A stretch of DNA of 64,000 bases from RYN-428 sp035551995 (GCA_035551995.1 DASZME010000062.1:1-64000), one strand, 5' to 3'. Shown: positions 42,380-51,225, numbered from the stretch's first letter. A program made the numbers and translations. The notes: generated by a model not told the origin, from the sequence alone.

Positions 42380-43120
42380 TCATTTTTTCCGAACCTTCGG
42401 AATTCGCGCGTCCAGTTGCTTCAATAAATCATCGACCAACCGGTAATACGCAAACCCGCAATAACGATCCATGCTCACTAAATATTCTTTAGCGCCCAAC
42501 GGCCCGGCGGGATCGGCGCGGCCACGCGCATAATCCAGCACGGCGTCGCGAACCGTGCCGTTGGCGGCGTCAAGCATGGCCACCGCCTGCAGAAACGTCG
42601 TTTCCTTCGGGGCGGGCAGGGAATCATCCTCCGACGGCGCGGCCGCTCGAGACAATTCATGCACGTTGATATTCTTCCGCCGCACGAACGTGGCCGGCTT
42701 GGCGAAGACCTGGACCGATCCGCCGAATTTTGGCGGATCGTACGGATCGAACGCCGTTACCGTCGCCAGCGCCAATGCGTCACATCCCAGCAGATCGCAC
42801 ACGATGGCGGCCTGCTCGGACGACTGTACTTTTTCCATCTTCAGCCCCGCCATCACCTGCACGACGCGATCCACCGGCACCACCGTCAACCCATGCACCT
42901 GCTGAAGCTGCTGATAAAGCAAATCCGCCTGCAAAAGCGGATCGACGCCCTTCTGGCCGCTGAGGTTGACCGCGGGCGCAACCGCCCAGACTTGCCGTTT
43001 GGCGCCGGGCAGGAATAGCTGCAGCTCCGATCCGTAATGCGGCGTGGGCTCGCAACCGGTTGACAGCAGTGCCAGCGTCAACGCGAGGCACGAGAAAAAT
43101 CGGGGCGCCATGTTATTCAT
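42380..43120 (-). CDS. Predicted lipoprotein, unknown function
   Basis: 246 residues. The N-terminus is a lipoprotein signal (FFSCLALTLALLSTGCEP) with Cys23 in a lipobox-like LSTGC. The mature part begins with a linker and then alternating beta/alpha segments (RQVWAVAPAVNLSG, LTVVPVDRVVQVMAG, CDALALATVTAFDPYDPP). This pattern resembles the TolB N-terminal-like or GNA1162-type fold of lipoproteins that assemble at the outer membrane, which would be an inference from fold pattern only. The C-terminal region is helical. It heads a short minus-strand unit with the 72-residue protein. The 104-bp dispersed repeat lies just upstream. Confidence 0.75.
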   Translation of the reverse strand: MNNMAPRFFSCLALTLALLSTGCEPTPHYGSELQLFLPGAKRQVWAVAPAVNLSGQKGVDPLLQADLLYQQLQQVHGLTVVPVDRVVQVMAGLKMEKVQSSEQAAIVCDLLGCDALALATVTAFDPYDPPKFGGSVQVFAKPATFVRRKNINVHELSRAAAPSEDDSLPAPKETTFLQAVAMLDAANGTVRDAVLDYARGRADPAGPLGAKEYLVSMDRYCGFAYYRLVDDLLKQLDARIPKVRKK

Positions 43121-43177
43121 CGCTTCTTCCTTGAAGCTACATTAGAGCATCTCAGGCCGCGTCGGCGCCTCTCCGTT

Positions 43178-43281
43178 TAGAGCAGTTGTCAGGTTGCTCG
43201 CGCGTGTCTGCGTTTAGCGGCCCCGCTTACGGGGCGTTTTTCGCGACGCAAGGTCGCTTCACCAACATGATAAATGCTCTA
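43178..43281. repeat. Dispersed terminal-inverted-repeat element, 104 bp
   Basis: The ends TAGAGCAGTTGTCAGGTTG and, inverted, TAGAGCATTTATCATGTTG match at 16 of 19 positions. Between them is the core GCGTTTAGCGGCCCCGCTTA (continuing CGGGGCG) followed by TTTTTCGCGACGCAAGGTCG. A further half-end (TTAGAGCATCTCAGG) lies at about 43142. The element is nearly identical to the copy at 56152. It carries no ORF. Confidence 0.85.
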
Positions 43282-43326
43282 AGCCGGAGAGAGAACGAGT
43301 CTTCCACAAGGTGACGTTGATGTTCC

Positions 43327-44580
43327 TTAACGCGCCGTCGCGTCTCCCGCGTCGGTCGCTCCGACGGCCGTCTTTTCTTTTTTCGGCGCCTGTGCTTCGA
43401 CTGAGGCGTTCTTGATCGGGTCGGCATGCACCGACCAGACGCTCTCCGCTCCGCCGCGATCACTAATGAAATAAACGCGATTGTCCGTCGCCCAGAACGG
43501 CATCAGATTGTTGCCATGGCCGTCGGTCAGACGCTGGCGATTTGTGCCGTCGGCATCGACCGTCCAAATGTCCGTCTGCCCGCGTGGGCGATACTCGCCC
43601 CCTTTTCCCGGCTGAAGCACCGTGGCAAACGCCAGACGCCGACCGTCGGGACTCCAGGTCGGCGAGAGAATGGCCGCGTTGGAACTAACGGCCACTTCCG
43701 TCGCCCGGCGGCCTTCGCCGTCCACAAGATCCAGCGTCCACAGGCTAAACCACCGCGACCCGCGCTGACGCGCCCGCTGAAAAGCGATCCGGTTTACCGC
43801 GGGATTGGGAGACCAGGTCGGAAACAACCCGTAGCCGATCGTTCGCTTCTCGCTGGTCTTCAGGTCCAGCGTCCACAATTCCCATTGCCCGCTTCGGCCC
43901 CCGACCGCGCAGTAGACGATTCGCGAGCCGTCGGGGCTGAAACTCGGATGAATCGCCTGCATCGGACCGTTGGTCAACTGCACGACATTGCGGCCATCGA
44001 CGTCCATCACAAAAATTTGCCAATTCCCTGAACGGGTCGAACTGAACGCCATTTGTTTACCGTCGGGACTGAAGGCCGGGTATGCGTCGTCGGCGTTGCC
44101 GTCGCTGAGCTGCGTGACGGCGGTCCCGTCGACGCGCTGCATGAAAATCCCCGGATGCTCGCTGTCGCGTGTGCTCGAAAACGCGAGCCATTTTCCGGTC
44201 GGATCGACGGCGACATCGCTGTCGTATCCTTCGTCGGCGAAGGTGTGCTGCTGAAAGGCGATTTCGCCGCTCAGCGTCGCCGCGCGCGGGCTGGCGCCGT
44301 TCACTTCCCCGAATACGTTCACGACCTGCGGCGCAAGCTCCTGCGGGTCGGCGCCTGCCCCCGCATCCAGGAACGGCCCGTGCGGCCGATGAACGGCAAG
44401 CGGCGGCGGCGCCGCCTGGGCGGGCGTGCTTTGGGTCGATCGGTCGACGCCGGTCATGCAAAGGCGCGAACAACCGGCCGTCGTCATCAAAATCGAGATC
44501 ACCAGTGCGACGATGATGATCCGGGTCGACCCGGCGCGGGCGCCACTCCGGAAAATATTGATCGCAAAATCCATCGGCAA
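43327..44580 (-). CDS. TolB-like PD40 propeller lipoprotein
   Basis: 417 residues. The N-terminus is a lipoprotein signal (IIIVALVISILMTTAGCSR, Cys37). From about residue 105 there are repeated PD40/TolB blades: VDPTGKWLAFSSTRD, FSPDGKQMAFSSTRSG, FSPDGSRIVYCAVGG, WSPNPAVNRIAFQRAR, WSPDGRRLAFATVL and ATDNRVYFISDRGG, alternating with IFVMDVDGRNVVQLTNG-type strands. These form a six-bladed propeller that usually makes protein contacts in the periplasm. It is not the tol-pal gene itself, as no tolA or pal is adjacent. The role is probably envelope-associated. Confidence 0.87.
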   Translation of the reverse strand: MPMDFAINIFRSGARAGSTRIIIVALVISILMTTAGCSRLCMTGVDRSTQSTPAQAAPPPLAVHRPHGPFLDAGAGADPQELAPQVVNVFGEVNGASPRAATLSGEIAFQQHTFADEGYDSDVAVDPTGKWLAFSSTRDSEHPGIFMQRVDGTAVTQLSDGNADDAYPAFSPDGKQMAFSSTRSGNWQIFVMDVDGRNVVQLTNGPMQAIHPSFSPDGSRIVYCAVGGRSGQWELWTLDLKTSEKRTIGYGLFPTWSPNPAVNRIAFQRARQRGSRWFSLWTLDLVDGEGRRATEVAVSSNAAILSPTWSPDGRRLAFATVLQPGKGGEYRPRGQTDIWTVDADGTNRQRLTDGHGNNLMPFWATDNRVYFISDRGGAESVWSVHADPIKNASVEAQAPKKEKTAVGATDAGDATAR

Positions 44581-44864
44581 ATCCTCATAGCCGGGCCACA
44601 GACCCTGCGAGCGTATCGGCCGATTCCATCGTTGAGGTAATCAACCCGCGCCGACGGCAAACGCTCTATCGTGCCGATGTAACTGTTATCGGACCGGAAA
44701 GGGTTGGGGCTTGAGTGCGTTCGCGATTGCACCGCCATTCATTCGCGGCGCCCCGTTCTTTCGGAACAAATCGAAATGGAGCGATGAATTCACTTGACCG
44801 CGAGCGAAGCCGTCGCCAATGATCGGCAACTGTTTTTTTTACACCGAACCCGAAAAGGCAGATT

Positions 44865-45623
44865 ATGACAGATACGCGATCGAAAGTTGCGTTGATCACC
44901 GGAGCAAACAAGGGGCTTGGCCTGGAGTCGGCACGTGGCCTTGGGAAGTTAGGGGCCACCGTCATCATTGGATGCCGCGATTTGGCGAAAGGAGAGGGCG
45001 CCGTCAAAGCGCTACTTGCCGATGGCGTCGCTGACGCGCGCGCGTTTCGCCTTGAGGTCACGTCGACGAAGGATCACCAGAGAGCGGCCGACTACTTGCA
45101 AAGCGAGTTCGGTAAGCTGGATATCCTGATCAATAACGCCGGCGTCATGCTCGACGAGATAGATTTCGGTCCCGGCGGCGCCAACAGCACGGTCACCGTA
45201 TCTTCAAAAGTTTTACGAGATACGTTCGATACAAATTTCTTCGACGTTGTCGCCCTGACGCAAACATTGCTTCCGTTGATCAAGCAATCCCCCGCCGGGA
45301 GGATCGTTAATTTGTCGAGCATTCTTGGCTCCCTGACGTTGCATGCGGATAAGACTTCCGACATCTACAACATGAAGGGTTTTGCCTACGACGCGTCCAA
45401 GACAGCCCTCAATGCCTTCACCGTTCACCTGGCTCACGCCCTCCGCGATACGAAAATCAAGGTGAATTCCGCCCATCCCGGCTGGGTAAAAACGGACATG
45501 GGCGGTCCCAATGCGCCGATGGATCTCGCCGACGGCGGGAAGACAAGCGTGCAGTTAGCGACCTTACCCGACGATGGACCCACCGGCGGTTTTTTTCACA
45601 TGGGTCAACCGCTGCCGTGGTAA
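44865..45623 (+). CDS. Short-chain dehydrogenase/reductase (carbonyl-reductase-like)
   Basis: 252 residues. The NAD(P) motif TGANKGLGLESARGL is at residues 12-26, NNAGVM near 87, the catalytic Ser in IVNLSSILGSL, and the Tyr-Lys pair in YDASKTALNAFTVHLA, with PGWVKTDMGG after it. The longer loop between the Ser and the Tyr and the GANKGLG form are typical of the carbonyl reductase-like SDR subgroup, which uses NADPH. The substrate is unknown. It is full length and single. The genes immediately downstream are fragments, so it marks the left boundary of a degraded patch. Confidence 0.92.
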   Translation: MTDTRSKVALITGANKGLGLESARGLGKLGATVIIGCRDLAKGEGAVKALLADGVADARAFRLEVTSTKDHQRAADYLQSEFGKLDILINNAGVMLDEIDFGPGGANSTVTVSSKVLRDTFDTNFFDVVALTQTLLPLIKQSPAGRIVNLSSILGSLTLHADKTSDIYNMKGFAYDASKTALNAFTVHLAHALRDTKIKVNSAHPGWVKTDMGGPNAPMDLADGGKTSVQLATLPDDGPTGGFFHMGQPLPW

Positions 45624-45662
45624 GGAGCGCTTGTGCTTCTATTGAATTTTTAGGCGCGGTGG

Positions 45663-45896
45663 GTGAAAAACTCTTCCGGGGCATCGGCTCTTTTCGCGAT
45701 CACCGGAATCACCGGACAAGTCGGCGGCGGCGTCGCGAGGTCGCTTTTGGCCGCTGGCCATCGCATACATGCAATAGTGCGTGGACGGAACACGGATGCG
45801 AATTTGCCGTGGCTGATACGAATGACGCGCGATACAGGCCGCCTTGGATCACTCGATTATCTTGTATCGTTTTCATCAGTGGAGTCCCGCGCCTGA
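45663..45896 (+). pseudogene. NmrA/NAD(P)-binding protein remnant
   Basis: The reading frame starts (GTG) with a good Rossmann opening, FAITGITGQVGGGVARSLLAAGHRIHAIVRGR, as in NmrA-like NAD(P)H-binding proteins. The next conserved segment (HGCEFAVADTNDA) is in another frame, so one frameshift occurs near 45795. The remaining ~200 residues of the family are absent. It is followed within 50 bp by another truncated gene. This is a degraded fragment. Confidence 0.7.
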
Positions 45897-45941
45897 GTGC
45901 GTGATCTTCTAGATGAAAGGCAGGCGTGTTATCCTGTCGGG

Positions 45942-46328
45942 ATGATCACGCGTGTTGAGGCCCTTAATTACCGATGCCTGAAGTACATCTGCCGCACCGT
46001 GAATGGGTTAAATGTTCTGGTTGGTCCCAATGCAAGCGGGAAAACTACATTTATCGACGTCATCGCGTTTTTAGGCGACCTCGTCCGTGATGGCTTTGCT
46101 TATGCGGTGAAGTCGAGAACCCTGAATTGGAATGACTTATTATGGATGCGGAAAGGGGATGGTTTTCAACTCGCCGTTGAGGTCAAAATTCCGGAAGAAA
46201 TACAAGCGAAACTTGGCGATGCGAAATACCAGTTTTTGGTGGAAGGGTCGGGGGCCGGAAAGAGGTACCGCAAAGGCGCGGAGGGAAGGGGTCTCGGCCG
46301 GCAAAACACGCTCGGCTTCGATATTTAA
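45942..46328 (+). pseudogene. AAA-family ATPase N-terminal fragment (AAA_21/SMC-like)
   Basis: From ATG 45942 the protein reads ITRVEALNYRCLKYICRTV, then Walker A VLVGPNASGKTTFIDVIAFL, as in the AAA_21 / RecF-like ATPases of about 380 residues found in defence or mobile contexts. It ends after about 128 residues in low-complexity Gly/Arg sequence with no Walker B, signature or D-loop. The 110 bp after its stop contain no continuation I can recognise. It is called a 3'-truncated fragment. Confidence 0.75.
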
Positions 46329-46446
46329 AACACTTGGTCAAAAAGTCGGCACGCGTCGATGTTCGGATCGTGCCTTCCTGAAACTTCGAGACACGCTTTG
46401 CAGTTGGTTTCCCGCTCGACCGTAGTTGACAATAACCTCGATTCAT

Positions 46447-48195
46447 ATGCCACGAATTCCCAATCCAACGTCCTCCGTCAAGAATCCTCAATCCCTCCGC
46501 AGCCATCGCTGGCTGGGTCCCGACGACCTTCGCTCCTTCGGCCATCGCTCGCGAATGAAACAGATGGGTTTCGCCGCCGAGGATTGGGAGGGAAAGCCGG
46601 TGATCGCGATTTTGAATACCTGGAGCGACATGGCCACCTGCCACACGCATTTCAAGCAGCGCGTGGAAGAAATCAAACGCGGCATATGGCAAGCCGGCGG
46701 ATTCCCCGTCGAAATTCCCGTCATGTCGCTCAGCGAATCGTTCATGAAACCCAGCGCCATGTTCTATCGCAGCTTCCTGGCGATGGAGACCGAGGAAATG
46801 CTCCGCTGTCATCCGGTCGACGGCGCCGTCCTGATGGGCGGGTGCGACAAGACAACGCCCGCCATGCTGATGGGCGCGATCTCGATGAATCTGCCGAGCA
46901 TCTATTTCCCGTGCGGCCCCATGCTCCGAGGCAACTGGAACGGCACGACCCTCGGCAGCGGAACCGACGCCTGGAAATATTGGGCCGAGCGCTGTGCCGG
47001 GAATTTGGGCGATTGCGAATGGCGCGGCATCGAAGACGGCATCGCCCGCTCCCCCGGCCATTGCATGACTATGGGCACGGCATCGACGATGACCGCCATC
47101 GCCGAAACCCTCGGCATGACCCTGGGCGGCGCGTCGAGTATTCCCGCCGTGCATTCGGGGCATAGCCGAATGGCCAGCGAATCGGGACGCCGGATCGTCG
47201 AGATGGTGTGGGAAGATCTCAAGCCCAGCGACGTTTTATCTGCGGGAAGTTTTGAAAATGCGATCACCGCCGACATGGCGATCGGCGGATCGACCAACGC
47301 GATTATTCATCTGATCGCGATGGCCGGCCGAGCCGGGATCACACTGCCGCTGACGACGTTCGACGCGATTTCCCAGCGTACGCCGGTGATCGCGAACATC
47401 CGCCCATCCGGCGAATTTCTAATGGAAGATTTCCACGACGCCGGCGGGCTCCGCGCGTTGCTCAACCGCATTCGCCATCTGCTTCACGTCGATTGCAAGA
47501 CCATCTCCGGCGGCACGCTGGGCCAGCAAATCGACGACGCCAAGGTCTTCGACGACAAGGTCATTCTCCCGCTCGACCAGCCTCTTTCCAAGGCGGGCGC
47601 CACGTTCGTTCTTCACGGCAATCTCGCTCCGGACGGCTGCGTGATCAAACCGACCGCCGCCGAGCCGCGCCTTCTTCAGCACACCGGACCCGCGGTGGTT
47701 TTCAAGACCTACGCCGACCTCAAAGCGAGAATCGACAGCGAGGCGTTAAACGTGACGGCCGATTCGGTGATCGTCCTTCAAAGCGCCGGTCCCGTCGGCG
47801 CCCCGGGCATCCCGGAATGGGGTATGCTGCCGATCCCAAAAAAACTCCTCAAGCAGGGCATCCGCGACATGATCCGCATCTCCGACGCCAGAATGAGCGG
47901 CACAAGCTACGGCGCCTGCGTCCTGCATGTGTCGCCCGAATCGGCGATCGGAGGTCCAATCGCCCTTGTCCGTGACGGAGACATGATCGAGTTGGATGTG
48001 AAGGGCCGTCGAATTCATTTGCATGTCAGCGATTCCGAACTGGCACGCCGGCGCGCGGAGTGGAAGCCGCCGGAAGAGCGGTTCGGGCGGGGGTATGGAA
48101 AGTTGTTTTGCGCGGAGACAACGCAGGCGCACGAGGGATGCGATTTCAAATTCCTGCACGCGGGGAAGGCGACGCCGGAGCCGGATATATATTGA
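46447..48195 (+). CDS. IlvD/Edd-family sugar-acid dehydratase (L-arabonate dehydratase-like)
   Basis: 582 residues from ATG 46447. Fe-S cluster cysteines are in NTWSDMATCHTHF, VLMGGCDKTTPAMLMGA and SPGHCMTMGTASTMTA; the last form and the CHxHF variant are typical of sugar-acid dehydratases rather than dihydroxy-acid dehydratase of branched-chain synthesis. Other family blocks are GGSTNAIIHLIAMAGRAGI, VLHGNLAPDGCVIKPTA and RISDARMSGTSYGACVLHV. It would dehydrate an aldonic acid (L-arabonate, D-fuconate or similar) to the 2-keto-3-deoxy acid. A DHDPS-family lyase and an MFS symporter follow, which supports a sugar-acid pathway. The exact sugar is not determinable. Confidence 0.9.
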   Translation: MPRIPNPTSSVKNPQSLRSHRWLGPDDLRSFGHRSRMKQMGFAAEDWEGKPVIAILNTWSDMATCHTHFKQRVEEIKRGIWQAGGFPVEIPVMSLSESFMKPSAMFYRSFLAMETEEMLRCHPVDGAVLMGGCDKTTPAMLMGAISMNLPSIYFPCGPMLRGNWNGTTLGSGTDAWKYWAERCAGNLGDCEWRGIEDGIARSPGHCMTMGTASTMTAIAETLGMTLGGASSIPAVHSGHSRMASESGRRIVEMVWEDLKPSDVLSAGSFENAITADMAIGGSTNAIIHLIAMAGRAGITLPLTTFDAISQRTPVIANIRPSGEFLMEDFHDAGGLRALLNRIRHLLHVDCKTISGGTLGQQIDDAKVFDDKVILPLDQPLSKAGATFVLHGNLAPDGCVIKPTAAEPRLLQHTGPAVVFKTYADLKARIDSEALNVTADSVIVLQSAGPVGAPGIPEWGMLPIPKKLLKQGIRDMIRISDARMSGTSYGACVLHVSPESAIGGPIALVRDGDMIELDVKGRRIHLHVSDSELARRRAEWKPPEERFGRGYGKLFCAETTQAHEGCDFKFLHAGKATPEPDIY

Positions 48196-48305
48196 GGGTC
48201 GCCACATTGGGATCGGATAATCGAAGTTCAAATGGGCGCGCGGAGATACTCACCGCACGAACCTAAAGCAGATCATGACTTGGCGGTGGGGATACGATCA
48301 TAACC

Positions 48306-48578
48306 ATGAGCGCATCGGAGCTATTGAAAAAAGTCAATTCGCTGCCAGCCGGCGAAAGACGGAAATTTCTGCGGGCGGTACGTTCGATGCGGGAGCAAGC
48401 CCCTGCTCGGATAAGTTTCCGCTCCAATCGCGTCGATTGGCCGGATGTCGAAGATCGGGCTCTCCGCGTTTCCGGCGGCCGTATCCTTCGGAACCTCGTC
48501 CTTATGAACGCGATGAAGCGGCGTTCTAATGAACGCATTACGCCGACAGTAGCTTCCTTATGTCATGTTACATCGTAG
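48306..48578 (+). CDS. Small antitoxin-like protein
   Basis: 90 residues. The N-terminus MSASELLKKVNSLPAGERRKF resembles the start of many small antitoxins (an LPxxER helix). Next comes a DNA- or partner-binding-like segment VDWPDVEDRALRVSGGRILRNLVL, which I have seen in PHD-like planctomycete/cyanobacterial antitoxins. The last ~20 residues are less typical and overlap the next gene by 19 nt. No toxin of the PIN or RelE type is apparent; the overlapping downstream protein would be the candidate partner. The assignment is tentative. Confidence 0.5.
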   Translation: MSASELLKKVNSLPAGERRKFLRAVRSMREQAPARISFRSNRVDWPDVEDRALRVSGGRILRNLVLMNAMKRRSNERITPTVASLCHVTS

Positions 48579-48805
48579 CCGCCGTCGCTTCGCTCCGTCG
48601 TGCCGCGGGATACGAGTTGGAAACACCGCTGGCCGACCGGATGCAAGAATTATTGGAGCGCAAAGAGTTTCTCGGGGCGGCGGAGCACAGAGAACTATTG
48701 GCGCTTGCCGAATTTACGCAACGTCGAACGATCGAAAAACTTGAGGCGGAGCTTGCCCTCAAGCGCCTTGGAGAGTTTCTTCCAGACCTTCTCGCGAGGC
48801 AATGA
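48560..48805 (+). CDS. Small helical protein, unknown, overlapping the antitoxin-like gene
   Basis: 81 residues, almost entirely helical: ADRMQELLERKEFLGAAEHRELLALAEF followed by RTIEKLEAELALKRLGEFLP. The first ~15 residues (SCYIVAAVASL) could belong to a later true start. It overlaps the preceding small gene by 19 nt, the layout of a toxin-antitoxin or two-subunit pair, but the sequence has no toxin motif. In planctomycetes similar short helical proteins accompany PIN-domain pairs, which is only a general impression. It lies inside the sugar-acid operon. Confidence 0.45.
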   Translation: MSCYIVAAVASLRRAAGYELETPLADRMQELLERKEFLGAAEHRELLALAEFTQRRTIEKLEAELALKRLGEFLPDLLARQ

Positions 48806-48907
48806 GCGTCATCTGTCAGGTAAAGAACGCGCGAGCGGCAAAGCGAAATCCAACTCGCCCCGCGCGATTTGGAAGAACCGCATCGCTCGCGTAAACTGGA
48901 GGGAATC

Positions 48908-49822
48908 ATGCTTACCTCACTCTCAACCGACGCACTTACCCGTTCCGTTCTCGCTGTTCCGCCGCTGGCGCGCAACGCGGATTTTTCGCTCAACGATGTC
49001 GAGAACACGAAGCTGATTCGCCACATCGAAGCCGGCGGCATTCGTACGCTGCTTTACGGCGGAAACGCCAACTTCTATCACATCGCGCTCAGCGAATACG
49101 ACCGGGTTCTGGGTTATCTCAGCGAAGCGGCGGGCGCCGATACACTGGTCATTCCCGCGGCGGGGCCGGCGTATGGGATGATGATGGATCAGGCGAAGAT
49201 CATTCGCCGATACAAATTCCCGACCGTCATGGTATTGCCGCACACCGGCGTCACCACGTCGGAGGGTGTCGAAGCGGGCATCCGCCAATTCGTGCAGGCG
49301 GCGGGATTGCCGGCGCTGCTTTACATCAAACATGACGGCTACATCGAGCCGGAAAACGTAAAGCGATTGGCCGACGACCGAATTATTTCCGGAATCAAAT
49401 ACGCCACCGTCCGCAATGATCCGGCGAAGGACGACTATCTCAACCGGCTCGTGCAGCAGGTCGATCGGCGCATCATCATCAGCGGCATCGGCGAGCAGCC
49501 GGCCATCATCCATATGAGAGATTTCGCGCTTGGCGGCTTTACGTCGGGATGCGTTTGCGTGGCGCCCAAATTATCCGTCGCGATGCTCGATCACATTCGC
49601 ACGAAAAACTGGGAACAGGCCGACGCGATTCGCCACATATTCAGGCCGCTGGAAGACCTGCGCAACGCCATCAATCCGATCCGCGTTTTGCACGCAGCGG
49701 TTCGTCTTGCGGGGATCGCCAATACCGGGCCGCTCATCCCGCTCATGAGCAACCTGGGAGAAACGGAACAGGCGCCGGTCCGCGAAGCGGCCAGGCGATT
49801 GCTCGATGCCGACCGGATTTGA
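48908..49822 (+). CDS. Dihydrodipicolinate synthase/N-acetylneuraminate lyase family protein (2-keto-3-deoxy sugar acid)
   Basis: 304 residues from ATG 48908 with a strong GGAGGGAATC site. The TIM-barrel family pattern is seen: SVLAVPPLARNADFSLNDVEN, a divergent GGIRTLLYGGNANFYHIALSEYDRVL in place of the usual GTTGE block, VIPAAGPAYG, and the Schiff-base lysine probably in LPALLYIKHDGYI. Members are class I aldolases or dehydratases of 2-keto-3-deoxy sugar acids, or KDG dehydratases. Position after an arabonate-type dehydratase suggests it processes that product. The substrate is inferred from context. Confidence 0.86.
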   Translation: MLTSLSTDALTRSVLAVPPLARNADFSLNDVENTKLIRHIEAGGIRTLLYGGNANFYHIALSEYDRVLGYLSEAAGADTLVIPAAGPAYGMMMDQAKIIRRYKFPTVMVLPHTGVTTSEGVEAGIRQFVQAAGLPALLYIKHDGYIEPENVKRLADDRIISGIKYATVRNDPAKDDYLNRLVQQVDRRIIISGIGEQPAIIHMRDFALGGFTSGCVCVAPKLSVAMLDHIRTKNWEQADAIRHIFRPLEDLRNAINPIRVLHAAVRLAGIANTGPLIPLMSNLGETEQAPVREAARRLLDADRI

Positions 49823-49833
49823 GGAGGCGCCGC

Positions 49834-51225
49834 TTGACGTCAGCAATCAACGCTCGGCTTAATCCCGTTTCGCCCGCCGCTCGGCGCCCCACCCGCGTTC
49901 GTTACGGCGTGATGGGGTTTCTTTGCGTTCTGTCCTTCCTGACTTATTTCGATCGCCTCTGCATCATGCGGGCGCAGCCGATGATCGAGACCGATCTGCA
50001 TATCACCCACGCCCAGATGGGGGTGATTTTCGGCGTCTTCTGGCTGGCCTATGCGCTCTTCGAGCTTCCCGGCGGATGGATGGGCGACCGCTTCGGCGCC
50101 CGTAGCACGCTCACCCGCGTCGTGCTCGCCTGGTCGTTGTTCACCGCCCTTTCGGGTACCGCCACGGGGTTTTTCTCGCTGCTGACCCTTCGCTTTCTGT
50201 TCGGCGTGGGGGAAGCCGGGGCGTATCCGAATATCGCGCGCGTGCAGTCGCGCTGGTTGCCGGCCAGCGCCCAGGGACGGGCCAGCGGCATTCTCTGGCT
50301 TGTCGCGCGTTGGGGCGGAGCCCTTTCGCCGCTGCTGTTTGGAATGCTCATGCGGGAATTCGATTCCCCCGGATTCCGATCTCTCGCCAAGACCACCGCC
50401 ATACTCCGCCCGTTGGTTACCCTCCAATCCTGGCGGCTGGGATTTTTCGCGTGCGGGTTCGCCGGGCTGGTTTGGGTAGCGTTCTTCTTCCCGTGGTTCC
50501 ACGACAACCCCGCCGATCATCCCTCCGTCAACGAAGCTGAACTCAGCGTCATCGGCGGCGGAAAGCCGATCAAGCCTCATGCGACGCGCGACGGGAAAGT
50601 ATGGCTTGCCCTGGTCAGCAGCCCAAGCCTCTGGGGATTGTCGATGGTCTATGTCTTCGGCAGCTTCGGCTGGTCGTTCTTTGTCAGTTGGATGCCGAAG
50701 TTTCTGTTGGACGTGCATCACATCAGTTTCAAGGATTCGGAGTGGATGTCCGCGATGCCCATGCTCTGTGGCGGCGTAACATGCCTGATCGGCGGATTTG
50801 TATCCGACGCGATCGTCAAGCGAACCGGCCGCAAGCGGTTCGGGCGCGCGGTTTTTCCCGTCGTGGGACATGTCATCGCCGCCGTCGCGATTTTTGGCTT
50901 GCGGTATGTTCACACGCCCTTGCAGGCGGTCGTGCTGATGAGCGTGACGATGGCCGCTTACGATCTTGGGCTCGGCGCCAAATGGGCGGCGATTATCGAT
51001 ATCGGCGGCGTCCATTCCGGCATCGCCGCCGGCTTCGTCAACATGCTCGGCAATCTCGGCGGCAATACTTTGCAGCCGATCATCGGCGCGATGATTTTTC
51101 ACCGCTGGGGATGGGGGACACTATTCACCGTCTATTCCGCGATGTATCTCCTCGCGGCGGCGATGTACTTGTTCATCCATCCGGATCACGTCTTCTACGA
51201 AGAAGACGCCGACCGTGCGGCCTGA
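49834..51225 (+). CDS. MFS sugar-acid:H+ symporter (ACS family)
   Basis: 463 residues from a TTG start supported by GAGGAGG six bases upstream. It has twelve helices; the first loop ELPGGWMGDRFGARSTLTRVV is the classic MFS motif A. The opening FLCVLSFLTYFDRLCIMRAQP and GEAGAYPNIARVQSRWLP are typical of the anion:cation symporter (ACS) group, which imports hexuronates, glucarate and galactonate. It follows the lyase by 11 bp, so the dehydratase, lyase and transporter behave as a sugar-acid utilisation operon. An insertion of about 25 residues around 180-205 (REFDSPGFRSLAKTTA) is unusual. Confidence 0.9.
   Translation: MTSAINARLNPVSPAARRPTRVRYGVMGFLCVLSFLTYFDRLCIMRAQPMIETDLHITHAQMGVIFGVFWLAYALFELPGGWMGDRFGARSTLTRVVLAWSLFTALSGTATGFFSLLTLRFLFGVGEAGAYPNIARVQSRWLPASAQGRASGILWLVARWGGALSPLLFGMLMREFDSPGFRSLAKTTAILRPLVTLQSWRLGFFACGFAGLVWVAFFFPWFHDNPADHPSVNEAELSVIGGGKPIKPHATRDGKVWLALVSSPSLWGLSMVYVFGSFGWSFFVSWMPKFLLDVHHISFKDSEWMSAMPMLCGGVTCLIGGFVSDAIVKRTGRKRFGRAVFPVVGHVIAAVAIFGLRYVHTPLQAVVLMSVTMAAYDLGLGAKWAAIIDIGGVHSGIAAGFVNMLGNLGGNTLQPIIGAMIFHRWGWGTLFTVYSAMYLLAAAMYLFIHPDHVFYEEDADRAA

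Noticed and set aside
44581..44864. A small gene in the gap between the TolB-like and SDR genes
   Set aside because: The possible minus-strand frame overlaps the SDR coding region and shows no recognisable features.
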